A stretch of 56,002 bases of DNA, from positions 1-56,002 of the forward strand of contig JBHYGK010000011.1 in the NCBI GenBank assembly GCA_051859045.1, read 5' to 3'. Positions 36,532-43,894 of the stretch are shown one piece after another. The notes under the pieces were generated by a model. That model worked only from the letters and a program-made list of their open reading frames with translations, did no database searches and had not been told where the DNA came from. Numbering within the stretch: the stretch's first letter is position 1; every line of letters begins with the position of its first letter. This DNA is from JBHYGK01 sp051859045 (GTDB taxonomy: Bacteria > Pseudomonadota > Gammaproteobacteria > Xanthomonadales > Xanthomonadaceae). A program made the position numbers and the translations under genes.

Positions 36532-37467
36532 TCAGGCGAGCGGGTGGCGCCGGCGCCACTCCGCGAGGAAGACCGCGGTGGCCGCGGCGACGTTGAGGCT
36601 CTCGACCGCGCCTGTGCCGGGCAGGCCGATGCGCAGGCCGCAGGCGTCGGCGAGCCGGGCGTCGACGCCCTGCCCCTCCGCGCCCATCACCAGCACCAGG
36701 CGGGCGGGCAGCGCGGCGGTGAACACCGGCTCGCCGCCGCGCACGACGGTGGCGGCCATCTCGAAGCCGGCGGAGCGCAGCTGGCCGAGGCTGTTGTCGG
36801 TGCGGCCCATGCGCACCAGCGGCAGCGCCTCGGCGCCGCCCTCGGCGACGCGCGCGGCGGCGCCCGAGATCGCGAGCGTGGCCTGCGGCGGCAGCAGCAC
36901 CGCCCCGGCGCCGAAATGCGCCGCCGAGCGCAGGATCGCGCCGAGGTTGTGCGGGTTGCCCACGCCGTCGAGCCACAGCGCCACCGCCGGGCCCGGGGCC
37001 AGGCCGCGCAGCCAGTCGCCTAGCTTGGGCTCGGCCGGGGTGACCAGGTCGAGCACCACGCCTTCGTGGTGCTGGCTGCCGGCGAGGCGGTCGAGGTCGG
37101 CGTCGGCCACCACCCGGTAGCCGAGGCGATGCTGCACGCACCAGGCCAGCAGCGGCTGCAGCTGCGGGATGCGCGATTCGCGCAGCCAGGCCTTGCGCAG
37201 CGCCTCGGGGCGCTTGGCGAACGCGGCCAGGCAGGCGTTGAAGCCGTACAGGCGCTGCTCGCCCGGCGCGTCCGCGGACGGCGCGGGGCGATGGCGGAGG
37301 GCCTGGCCCTCCTCGGGGCTCGGGCGCGCCGCGGGCGGCGCGGCGCCGGCGCGGTGCCGCACCGCCGGGGCGTCGGCGTCGGACCGGCGGGGGCCGCCGG
37401 GGCCGCGCACCGCGGCGCCCGGGCGACGGCCCGGGGGACCCGCGTTGCCGCGGTGGGAACTGCTCAT
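36532..37467 (-). CDS. SpoU/TrmH-family RNA 2'-O-methyltransferase
   Basis: 311-aa SAM-dependent RNA ribose methyltransferase. An Arg/Pro-rich, probably disordered leader of about 70 residues precedes a SpoU substrate-binding domain (QRLYGFNACLAAFAKRPEAL). The knotted SPOUT catalytic domain has motif 1 DGVGNPHNLGAILRSAAHFG, motif 2 LVLVMGAEGQGV and motif 3 IGLPGTGAVESLNVAAATAV. It resembles RlmB (23S G2251) but the conserved motifs do not fix the target base. The ATG overlaps the stop of the RND pump gene (ATGA), so it is translationally coupled to an efflux operon, an unusual partner. Confidence 0.87.
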   Translation of the reverse strand: MSSSHRGNAGPPGRRPGAAVRGPGGPRRSDADAPAVRHRAGAAPPAARPSPEEGQALRHRPAPSADAPGEQRLYGFNACLAAFAKRPEALRKAWLRESRIPQLQPLLAWCVQHRLGYRVVADADLDRLAGSQHHEGVVLDLVTPAEPKLGDWLRGLAPGPAVALWLDGVGNPHNLGAILRSAAHFGAGAVLLPPQATLAISGAAARVAEGGAEALPLVRMGRTDNSLGQLRSAGFEMAATVVRGGEPVFTAALPARLVLVMGAEGQGVDARLADACGLRIGLPGTGAVESLNVAAATAVFLAEWRRRHPLA

Positions 37468-40400
37468 GCGTGGCCTCCGACCGGCGGGATGTCGTCTTCG
37501 AGCTTGGCGAGGGTACGCGCCACGGCGCCCGGGGACGAGGTGTACGGGGCCAGCAGGGCGTAGAACGCCGGCACCACGTACAGCGACAGCAGGGTCGAGA
37601 ACGCCACGCCGGCCACGACGACCACGCCGATGGTGGCGCGCGAGGCCGAGCCCGGGCCGCCGGCGACCACCAGCGGCAGGGCGCCGGCGATCGTGGCCAC
37701 CGAGGTCATCAGGATCGGGCGCAGGCGCACCGCGGCCGACTCCAGCACCGCGTCGCGCACGGCCATGCCTTCGTCGCGCAGCTGGTTGGCGAACTCCACG
37801 ATCAGGATGCCGTTCTTCGCCGCCAGGCCCACCAGCATCACGATGCCGATCTGGCTGAAGAGGTTCAGCGAGCCGATCGCCTCCCACCAGCCCATCGTCG
37901 AGCCCAGGTAGGCCAGCCACAGGCCCAGCAGCGCGCCGACGAAGGCGAAGGGCACGGTGACCATGATCACCAGCGGATGGATGAAGCTCTCGAACTGCGC
38001 CGCCAGCACCAGGTACACGATCATCAGCGCCAGGCCCAGCGTGACCAGCGCGGCGCCGCCGGCGGCCTGGTACTCGCGCGACTCGCCCTTGAAGTCGAGC
38101 TGGGCGTAGTCCGGCAGCTCCTCGTCGGCGACCTGGCGTACCCAGTCCAGGGTGTCGCCGAGGGTGTAGCCCGGGGTGACGTTGGCCGAGATCGTGATCG
38201 CGCGCAGGCGGTTGAAGCGGTTGTAGGTGCCGGGCTCGGCCACCTCGGCGAAGGTCACCAGGTTGGCCAGCGGCACCAGGCCGGCGCCGGTGGTGGAGCG
38301 CACGTAGAGGTTGTCGAGGTCGGCGGTGGAGCTGCGGTTGGCGCGCTCGGCCTGCAGCAGCACGTCGTATTCCTCGCCGTCCTCGACGTAGGTGGTGACC
38401 CGGCGCGCGCCCATCATCGTCTCGAGGGTGCGGCCGATGGCCTGCACCGGCACGCCGAGGTCGGCGGCGCGGACGCGGTCGATCTCGATGCGCAGCTGCG
38501 GGCGGGTCTCCTTGTAGTCGGAGTCGGCGCCGAACAGGCCCGGGTAGGCCTCGATCCGGGCTAGCACGCGGTCGCGCCACTCCGCCAGCTCGGCGTAGTC
38601 CGGGCCGCCCAGCACCACCTGGAAGGACTGGCCGCGGCTGCGCACCAGGCCGCCGCGGGCCTGCGCGTTCACGCGCACGCCGGGCAGCTGGTTGAAGTCG
38701 CCGCGCAGCTGCTGGATGACGTCGTTGGTGCTGGCGTCGCGCTCGCGCCAGTCGCGCAGGAACACGATCGCGCGGCCGGTGTGCATCTCGCCGCCGGCGC
38801 CGAAGCCGCCGGGCACGGCGGTGTTGGCGCGCTCCAGCGGGCCGCCCTCGCCGCGGTAGCGCCCGAGGATCTCCTCCACCTGGCGCACCTGGGCGACGGT
38901 GTAGTCGAAGCCCGCGCCCTCCGGGCCGTTGATGCTGACGAAGAACGCGCCGCGGTCCTCGGGCGGCGCCAGCTCGGCCGGCACCTGGGCGTACAGGAAC
39001 GCGCCGAGGCCGAGCGTGGCCAGCATCAGCGCGCCATAGGCCCAGGAGCGGTCGACGCTGGCCTCGAGCTGGCGGCGGTAGCCGGCGGCCAGCGCGCGCA
39101 GGCGGGCGTCGATCCAGCGGTGCAGGCCCTTGGGCTCGGCGTGCGGGCGGACCAGCTTGGAGCTCATCATCGGGGTGAGCGTGAGCGCGACGAAGGCCGA
39201 GATCGCCACCGCGCCGGCCAGCGCCACCGACAGCTCGCGGAACAGCCGCCCGGTGTTGCCCTCCATGAAGCCCACCGGCAGGAACACCGCCACCAGCACC
39301 GCGGTGGTGGCGACCACCGCGAAGCCGACCTGGCGGGTGCCGCGCGCGGCGGCCACCAGCGCAGGCTCGCCGAGGTCGGCGCGGCGCTGGATGTTCTCCA
39401 GCACCACGATCGCGTCGTCGACCACGAGGCCGATGCACAGCACCAGGGCCAGCAGGGTGAGCAGGTTGATCGTGAAGCCGAACGCCCACAGCGCGATGAA
39501 CGCCGCCACCAGGCACACCGGCACGGTCACCGCCGGGATCAGCGCGGCGCGGGCGCTGCCGAGGAACAGGTAGATCACCGCGATCACCAGCACCATCGCC
39601 TCGATCAGCGTCATGTACACGCGCTCGACGGCCGACTCGATGAACACGGTGTTGTCGAACGCGGTGAAGATCCGGGTGCCCTCGGGCAGGCCCTGCTGGA
39701 TGTCCTCGGCCGCGGCCTTCACCGCGCGCGCCACGTCGAGGCTGTTGGCGGTGGAGGTCTTGACGATGCCGAGGCCGATGTTGGGCTCGCCGTTGCTGAC
39801 GAAGTAGGCGCGGCGCTCGGTGGAGGCGCGCTCGATCCGGGCCACGTCGCCCAGGCGCACCACGTAGTCGTCCTCGCCCTTGGCCAGCGGCAGCTGGGCG
39901 AAGTCCTCGGCGGCGAGGTAGCCGCGCTGCACGCGCAGGGTGAAGTCGCGGGTGTCGGACTCGATCTGGCCGGCCGGGAGCTCGACGTTCTCGGAGCGCA
40001 GCGCGTCCTCGACGTCGGCGGCGGTCAGGCCGCGCGCGGCGAGCGCGTTGCGGTCGAGCCACACGCGCATCGCGTAGCGCTGCTGGCCGCCGATGCGCAC
40101 GGTGGCCACGCCGTCGATGGCCGAGAGGCGGTCGACGACGTAGCGCTCGGCGTAGTCGGTGATCGCCAGCGAGTCCATCGTCGTGGAGCTCATGTTGAGC
40201 CACAGGATGGGATCGGCGTCGGACTCGACCTTCTCGACCTGGGGCGCGTCGGCCTCCTCGGGCAGCTGCTCGGCGATCCGGCTGACCGCATCGCGCACGT
40301 CGTTGGTGGCGGCCTCGATGTCGCGGCTGAGCTGGAACTCCAGCGTGACCTGGCCCTCGCCGTTGCGCGAGCGCGACTCGACGATGTCCACGCCCTCGAT

Positions 40401-40619
40401 GCCCGACACCGCGTCCTCGAGCACCTGGGTGACGCGGGTCTCGACGACCGCGGCCGAGGCGCCGGGATAGGCCACCTCGACCGAGACGATCGGCGGGTCG
40501 ATGTCGGGCAGCTCGCGCAGGGTCAGCCGCGAAAAGGCCATCAGGCCCACCACCACCAGCAGCAAGCTGAGGACGGTGGCGAAGACCGGGCGTTCGATCG
40601 AGAGGTCGGAGATCTTCAT
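37464..40619 (-). CDS. RND-family multidrug efflux pump, inner-membrane subunit
   Basis: 1051-aa HAE1-type transporter, the size of AcrB/MexB. It begins MKISDLSIERPVFATVLSLL (first helix) and has the usual twelve helices in two halves. TM4 carries LVLCIGLVVDDAIVVLENIQ with the proton-relay Asp pair. TM10 carries GLAAKNGILIVEFANQLRDE with the relay Lys. The porter-domain stretches YPGASAAVVETRVTQVLEDA and QVVLGGPDYAELAEWRDRVL fit RND pumps. It works as a proton antiporter with the adaptor encoded 10 nt upstream. No outer-membrane TolC-type gene lies here, so it probably uses one encoded elsewhere. Confidence 0.95.
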   Translation of the reverse strand: MKISDLSIERPVFATVLSLLLVVVGLMAFSRLTLRELPDIDPPIVSVEVAYPGASAAVVETRVTQVLEDAVSGIEGVDIVESRSRNGEGQVTLEFQLSRDIEAATNDVRDAVSRIAEQLPEEADAPQVEKVESDADPILWLNMSSTTMDSLAITDYAERYVVDRLSAIDGVATVRIGGQQRYAMRVWLDRNALAARGLTAADVEDALRSENVELPAGQIESDTRDFTLRVQRGYLAAEDFAQLPLAKGEDDYVVRLGDVARIERASTERRAYFVSNGEPNIGLGIVKTSTANSLDVARAVKAAAEDIQQGLPEGTRIFTAFDNTVFIESAVERVYMTLIEAMVLVIAVIYLFLGSARAALIPAVTVPVCLVAAFIALWAFGFTINLLTLLALVLCIGLVVDDAIVVLENIQRRADLGEPALVAAARGTRQVGFAVVATTAVLVAVFLPVGFMEGNTGRLFRELSVALAGAVAISAFVALTLTPMMSSKLVRPHAEPKGLHRWIDARLRALAAGYRRQLEASVDRSWAYGALMLATLGLGAFLYAQVPAELAPPEDRGAFFVSINGPEGAGFDYTVAQVRQVEEILGRYRGEGGPLERANTAVPGGFGAGGEMHTGRAIVFLRDWRERDASTNDVIQQLRGDFNQLPGVRVNAQARGGLVRSRGQSFQVVLGGPDYAELAEWRDRVLARIEAYPGLFGADSDYKETRPQLRIEIDRVRAADLGVPVQAIGRTLETMMGARRVTTYVEDGEEYDVLLQAERANRSSTADLDNLYVRSTTGAGLVPLANLVTFAEVAEPGTYNRFNRLRAITISANVTPGYTLGDTLDWVRQVADEELPDYAQLDFKGESREYQAAGGAALVTLGLALMIVYLVLAAQFESFIHPLVIMVTVPFAFVGALLGLWLAYLGSTMGWWEAIGSLNLFSQIGIVMLVGLAAKNGILIVEFANQLRDEGMAVRDAVLESAAVRLRPILMTSVATIAGALPLVVAGGPGSASRATIGVVVVAGVAFSTLLSLYVVPAFYALLAPYTSSPGAVARTLAKLEDDIPPVGGHA

Positions 40620-40629
40620 CGCGCGCGCC

Positions 40630-41697
40630 TCAGCCCGCGGCCGCCGGGGCGGCGGCGGTCGCGCCGACGTCGCGCACCGGCGCGCCGTCGCGCAGCTTCA
40701 CCGTGCCGTCCACCACCAGGCGCTCGCCGCCGGCGAGGCCCTCGAGCACCTCCACCTCGCCCGGGCGGCGGGCGCCGAGGCGCACGTCCACGCGCCGGGC
40801 GAGGCCCGCCTCGTCGACGGTGAACACGTAGGCCTGGCCGCCGACCTGGACCACCGCGATCTCCGGGATCGCCAGCACCTCGCGCTCGGGCATCAGCAGG
40901 CGCACGGTCAGCAGCATGCCCGGGCGCAGCGCGCCGCCGGGATTGGCGATCTCGGCGCGGACCGCGACGGTGCGGCTCACCGGGTCCACCCGCGAGCCGA
41001 TCGAGGTGACCGTGCCGGCGAACGCGCGGTCGCCGTAGGCGATGCTCAGCGCCTGAACGTCCTGGCCGATGGTGAGCGCGGCCAGGCGCGCCTCGGGCAC
41101 GCTGAAGTCGAGCTTGATGAGCGAGATGTCGTCGAGGGTGGCGATCGGGGTGCCCGGCGAGACCAGCGAGCCGGGGCTGACCTGGCGGAAGCCGAGCACG
41201 CCGGCGAAGGGCGCGGTGATCACGCGGTCGCCGAGGCGGGCCTGGACGGCGTCCATCCGGGCGCGCGCGGCGTCGCGGCTGGCGCGCTGGGCGTCGAGCT
41301 GGCTGGCGGGGATCAGGCGCTGGGCGGCCAGCTGCTCCTGGCGCTCGAGCTGCTGGCTGGCCTCGCGCAGCGCGGTGCGCGCCTCCTCGAGGCCGGCGAG
41401 CTCGGCGCGCCCGGACAGGTCCACCAGCACGTCGCCGGCCTGGACGATGGCGCCGTCCTCGAAGTTCACCCGCTCCACCGTCTCGGTGACCTTGGCGGTG
41501 ATCACCACCGACTCGCGGGCCTGCGCGGTGCCCACCGCCTCGATGGCATCGCGCCACGGACCCGCGGCGACGACGGCGGTGGTGACCGTGGAGGGCGGCG
41601 CGCCGCCGCCCGCGGGCCCGGCGGCCTCCTCGCCGCAGCCGGCGAGCAGGACGGCGGCGCCGAGGGCGAGGGCGAGGGTCAGGCGGGGCGTCGACAT
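40630..41697 (-). CDS. RND efflux periplasmic adaptor lipoprotein
   Basis: 355-aa membrane fusion protein. The signal peptide ends in a lipobox (ALGAAVLLAGC-GEE), so it is likely lipid-anchored to the inner membrane. A biotinyl-lipoyl half domain (INFEDGAIVQAGDVLVDL-type stretch), a coiled hairpin (ARTALREASQQLERQEQLAA), the second half lipoyl domain (TAPFAGVLGFRQVSPGSLVS), a beta barrel, and a C-terminal membrane-proximal domain (VDVRLGARRPGEVEVLEGL) follow. ATG 41697 gives a compact signal peptide; ATG 41709 would add four residues. A minus-strand TAGACT at 41770-41775 is a candidate -10. It is the first gene of the pump operon. Confidence 0.94.
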   Translation of the reverse strand: MSTPRLTLALALGAAVLLAGCGEEAAGPAGGGAPPSTVTTAVVAAGPWRDAIEAVGTAQARESVVITAKVTETVERVNFEDGAIVQAGDVLVDLSGRAELAGLEEARTALREASQQLERQEQLAAQRLIPASQLDAQRASRDAARARMDAVQARLGDRVITAPFAGVLGFRQVSPGSLVSPGTPIATLDDISLIKLDFSVPEARLAALTIGQDVQALSIAYGDRAFAGTVTSIGSRVDPVSRTVAVRAEIANPGGALRPGMLLTVRLLMPEREVLAIPEIAVVQVGGQAYVFTVDEAGLARRVDVRLGARRPGEVEVLEGLAGGERLVVDGTVKLRDGAPVRDVGATAAAPAAAG

Positions 41698-41886
41698 GCG
41701 GTCATCCATCGGGCACGGCGGGCCATCGGGGACCCGGCGGAAGGGGCGCGGCAGGCGCGGAGGGCGTCGAGTCTACCGTGCCGGAGTGAGGGCCACGTCG
41801 CGCCCCGGGTCCGCGGGCGCGCAGGCCGCGTTGCCGGGATCGCGATCGGCGCCGGCCGCCCACGCGGGGCGCGGCCGGCCACAACG

Positions 41887-41918
41887 CACGACGCCGGCCC
41901 TCGCGGGCCGGCGTCGTG
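41887..41918 (-). terminator. Hairpin terminator candidate after fba
   Basis: A perfect 14-bp stem (CACGACGCCGGCCC 41887-41900 / GGGCCGGCGTCGTG 41905-41918) with a 4-nt loop lies 40 nt past the fba stop. On the minus strand it is followed by CGTTGT, a weak U-tract, so the efficiency is uncertain. Confidence 0.65.
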
Positions 41919-41958
41919 TGGCGTCAGCGCGGGGCCGGCCCGGAGGCCGGCGCGAGGC

Positions 41959-42969
41959 TCAGTCGTTGCCTTCCCACTTGCCCAGCGCGGCCATGCCGTT
42001 GGCCTTGGCGCGCTCGAACACGGTCTTCTGGGCCGCGGCGTAGTTGCCCGACAGGTCCTTGGACCACAGCTTCAGCGCGGCGCTCTGCATCGCGCGGCCG
42101 TAGGAGAACGACAGCGGCCACGGGTTCGGGCCGAGGCGGTTCATCGCGTCGAGGTGGGCGGTGGCGTCCTCGTCGGACTGGCCGCCGGACAGGAAGACGA
42201 TGCCCGGCAGGATCGCCGGCACGGTCGACTTCAGGCACATCAGGGTGGCCTCGGCCACGTCGGCGACGTCGACCTGCTCCTCGGCGTCCTTGCCCGGGAC
42301 GACCATCGAGGCCTTCAGGATGGTGCCCTCGAGCATCACGCCCTGCTCGTAGAGCGCCTGGAACAGCGCGCGCAGCACGGCCTCGGTGACCTCGTAGCAC
42401 TCCTCGATCGAGTGGCTGCCGTCCATGAGGACCTCGGGCTCGACCATCGGGACGATGCCCTGCTCCTGGCACAGCGCGGCGTAGCGGGCCAGCGCGTGGG
42501 CGTTGGCGTCGATGCAGGTGCCGGTGGGGATGTCCTCGGCGATGGTGATCACCGCGCGCCACTTGGCGAAGCGGGCGCCCAGCGCGTAGTACTCCTTGAG
42601 GCGGTCGCGCAGGCCGTCGAGGCCCTCGGTGACCAGCTCGCCCGGGCAGCCGGCCAGGCCGGTGGTGCCGCGGTCGACCTTGATGCCCGGGATGATGCCG
42701 TTGGCGGCCATGTACTGCGCGAACGGCACGCCGTCGGAGGTCTTCTGGCGCAGGGTCTCGTCGAACAGGATGGCGCCGGAGATGTGCTGGTTCAGGCCCG
42801 GGGTGGTGAGCAGCAGCTCGCGGTAGCGGCGGCGGTTCTCCTCGGTGCACTCGATGCCGACGGCGTCGAAGCGCTTCTTGATGGTCGCGTTCGACTCGTC
42901 GATGGCGATGATGCCCTTGCCCGCGGCCACCATGGCCTGGGCGGTCTCGGCCAGCTGCTCGATGCTCAT
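41959..42969 (-). CDS. fba: Class I fructose-bisphosphate aldolase
   Basis: Cleaves fructose 1,6-bisphosphate to glyceraldehyde 3-phosphate and dihydroxyacetone phosphate through a lysine Schiff base, with no metal needed. The 336-aa protein starts MSIEQLAETAQAMVAAGKGI. IIAIDESNATIKKRFD, SGAILFDETLRQKTSDG, KVDRGTTGLAGCPGE, PMVEPEVLMDGSHS, LEGTILKASMVVPGK (Schiff-base lysine), and IVFLSGGQSDEDATAHLDAM follow, the eukaryote-like class I pattern. It is slightly shorter than the animal enzyme (about 360 aa). It belongs to a leftward run of glycolytic genes with pyk, pgk and gap. A candidate -10 lies at 43034. Confidence 0.95.
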   Translation of the reverse strand: MSIEQLAETAQAMVAAGKGIIAIDESNATIKKRFDAVGIECTEENRRRYRELLLTTPGLNQHISGAILFDETLRQKTSDGVPFAQYMAANGIIPGIKVDRGTTGLAGCPGELVTEGLDGLRDRLKEYYALGARFAKWRAVITIAEDIPTGTCIDANAHALARYAALCQEQGIVPMVEPEVLMDGSHSIEECYEVTEAVLRALFQALYEQGVMLEGTILKASMVVPGKDAEEQVDVADVAEATLMCLKSTVPAILPGIVFLSGGQSDEDATAHLDAMNRLGPNPWPLSFSYGRAMQSAALKLWSKDLSGNYAAAQKTVFERAKANGMAALGKWEGND

Positions 42970-43033
42970 GTTCGTCTGATCCTGGGGGTCGGGAGGCCGG
43001 GGGCCTCGGGGGGATGCGGAATTCCGGGCGCGG

Positions 43034-43039
43034 AGTATA
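43034..43039 (-). promoter_or_regulatory. Candidate -10 element of fba
   Basis: TATACT on the minus strand, about 65 nt before the fba start codon. No consensus -35 is present. The upstream DNA is the GGGGCC repeat described next. Confidence 0.5.
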
Positions 43040-43069
43040 GCCCAGGGCGTCCGGCGGCCCTTCCTTGGC

Positions 43070-43097
43070 GGGGCCGGGGCCGGGGCCGGGGCCGGGG
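43070..43097 (+). repeat. GGGGCC hexanucleotide repeat, G-quadruplex motif
   Basis: Five GGGG runs separated by CC occupy 43070-43097. Four or more G4 runs with 2-nt loops are a strong intramolecular G-quadruplex motif. The G-rich strand is the template strand for fba, and the repeat lies 31 bp upstream of the candidate -10. Confidence 0.9.
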
Positions 43098-43159
43098 CTT
43101 CCCGGCGCGGGAGGGCCGGGAGGGCGCGGGGCCGCGGGCGGTGGGCCCGGCTGCGGGCG

Positions 43160-43292
43160 CCCGGCCGCTGCGCGGCCGGGTTCCCTGCGGTGCTCGGTCG
43201 GCCGGGGCCGCCACTTAACTCGGCCATCCATGGCCTCAAACAAAGTGGCTATCCCCCCGGCCGCCCTGCGCTCCTCGGCGCCCTTCGAGGGC
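43160..43292 (+). repeat. Three-hairpin structured element, copy 1
   Basis: This 133-nt element has three hairpins. HP-A is CCCGGCCGC-TGC-GCGGCCGGG (43160-43180). HP-B is a 63-nt nested structure at 43200-43262, with outer stem GGCCGGGG/CCCCGGCC, middle GCCACT/AGTGGC and inner GGCCAT/ATGGCC. HP-C is GCCCT-TCG-AGGGC (43280-43292). Near-copies CCCTGCGGTGCTCGG and CCCTGCGCTCCTCGG flank HP-B as direct repeats. The second copy, in opposite orientation, is at 43695-43827. The region 43293-43500 between this copy and the small gene has no other feature I can identify. Confidence 0.9.
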
Positions 43293-43475
43293 CCTCCGCC
43301 CGCGGCCCCGCGCCCGCCCGCCCCTCCCGTGCCACGACGCGGCGATGGTGGGGTGGAGCGGAACACCACGGCGGGAGCAGAGGCTGGGCTAGGTGATGCG
43401 TCGCCTGCGACGACCAAGCCGGGGCCCGAGCGCGTCGAATCCGTGCCACGCTGCCCGGACCCGGGCGCGACCAGA

Positions 43476-43486
43476 CCCCCCCCCCC
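43476..43486 (+). repeat. 11-C homopolymer tract
   Basis: Eleven consecutive cytosines lie 4 nt before the AGGAG ribosome binding site (43490-43494) of the small lysine-rich gene. A tract of this length could slip during replication or be unstable in sequencing. Confidence 0.85.
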
Positions 43487-43500
43487 TGCAGGAGATCGCC

Positions 43501-43602
43501 GTGAGCAAAGGCCTGAACCAGAAGAAGAACACGAAGAAGGCGCCGGCGAAGACGCCCGACGAGAAGCGCGCCGCGAAGCGCGAGAAGGCGAAGCAGCGCT
43601 GA
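43501..43602 (+). CDS. 33-residue lysine-rich protein
   Basis: GTG-started gene encoding MSKGLNQKKNTKKAPAKT followed by PDEKRAAKREKAKQR, about 40% Lys plus Arg, with no hydrophobic segment. The ribosome binding site AGGAG at 43490-43494 is near ideal, with 6 nt to GTG. From memory, similar tiny MSKG...KK proteins recur in xanthomonads; I could not check this. The strong basicity suggests nucleic-acid or ribosome binding, but that is a guess. The gene sits between the two inverted three-hairpin elements. An in-frame extension to 43393 is less likely because of the strong internal ribosome binding site. Confidence 0.7.
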   Translation: MSKGLNQKKNTKKAPAKTPDEKRAAKREKAKQR

Positions 43603-43694
43603 CCCAGCGCCGCAGGGCGGCCTCCAACGGCGGCGACCTCGCTCCCGCGGGCGGTGCCCGCCCGGCCGGGCGCGGCCTGGGGCCGCCCGGGATG

Positions 43695-43827
43695 GCCCTT
43701 GGAGGGCGCCGAGGAGCGCAGGGCAGCCGAGGGGAAAGCCACATTGTTTGAGGCCATGGATGGCCGAGTTATGTGGCGGCCTCGGCTGACCGAGCACCGC
43801 AGGGAACCGGACCGCGCAGCGGTCCGG
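43695..43827 (-). repeat. Three-hairpin structured element, copy 2 (inverted)
   Basis: This is a reverse-orientation copy of 43160-43292, also 133 nt and about 90% identical over the core. HP-C is at 43695-43707, HP-B at 43725-43787 and HP-A at 43807-43827. Within stems it differs from copy 1 at five base pairs, and in each both partners have changed so that pairing is kept. Loop differences are not constrained in this way. Apart from this element, 43603-43894 holds only GC-rich sequence. Confidence 0.9.
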
Positions 43828-43894
43828 CGCCCGGAGTGGGCCATGCCGGGCGGCCCCGGGCCGCGCCCGGCCGGGCGGGCACCGCCGGCGCGCC

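Noticed and set aside
43200..43262. Integron attC-like site (GTTAAGT resembling GTTRRRY on the minus strand)
   Set aside because: The second copy reads GTTATGT, which breaks the consensus, and the paired RYYYAAC core is not opposite it in the stem. No integrase is near.
43249..43844. Open frames with ASNxVA-like translations inside the inverted elements (both strands)
   Set aside because: They arise from the repeat sequence itself, differ in frame between copies, have no ribosome binding sites, and the substitutions preserve stems and not codons.
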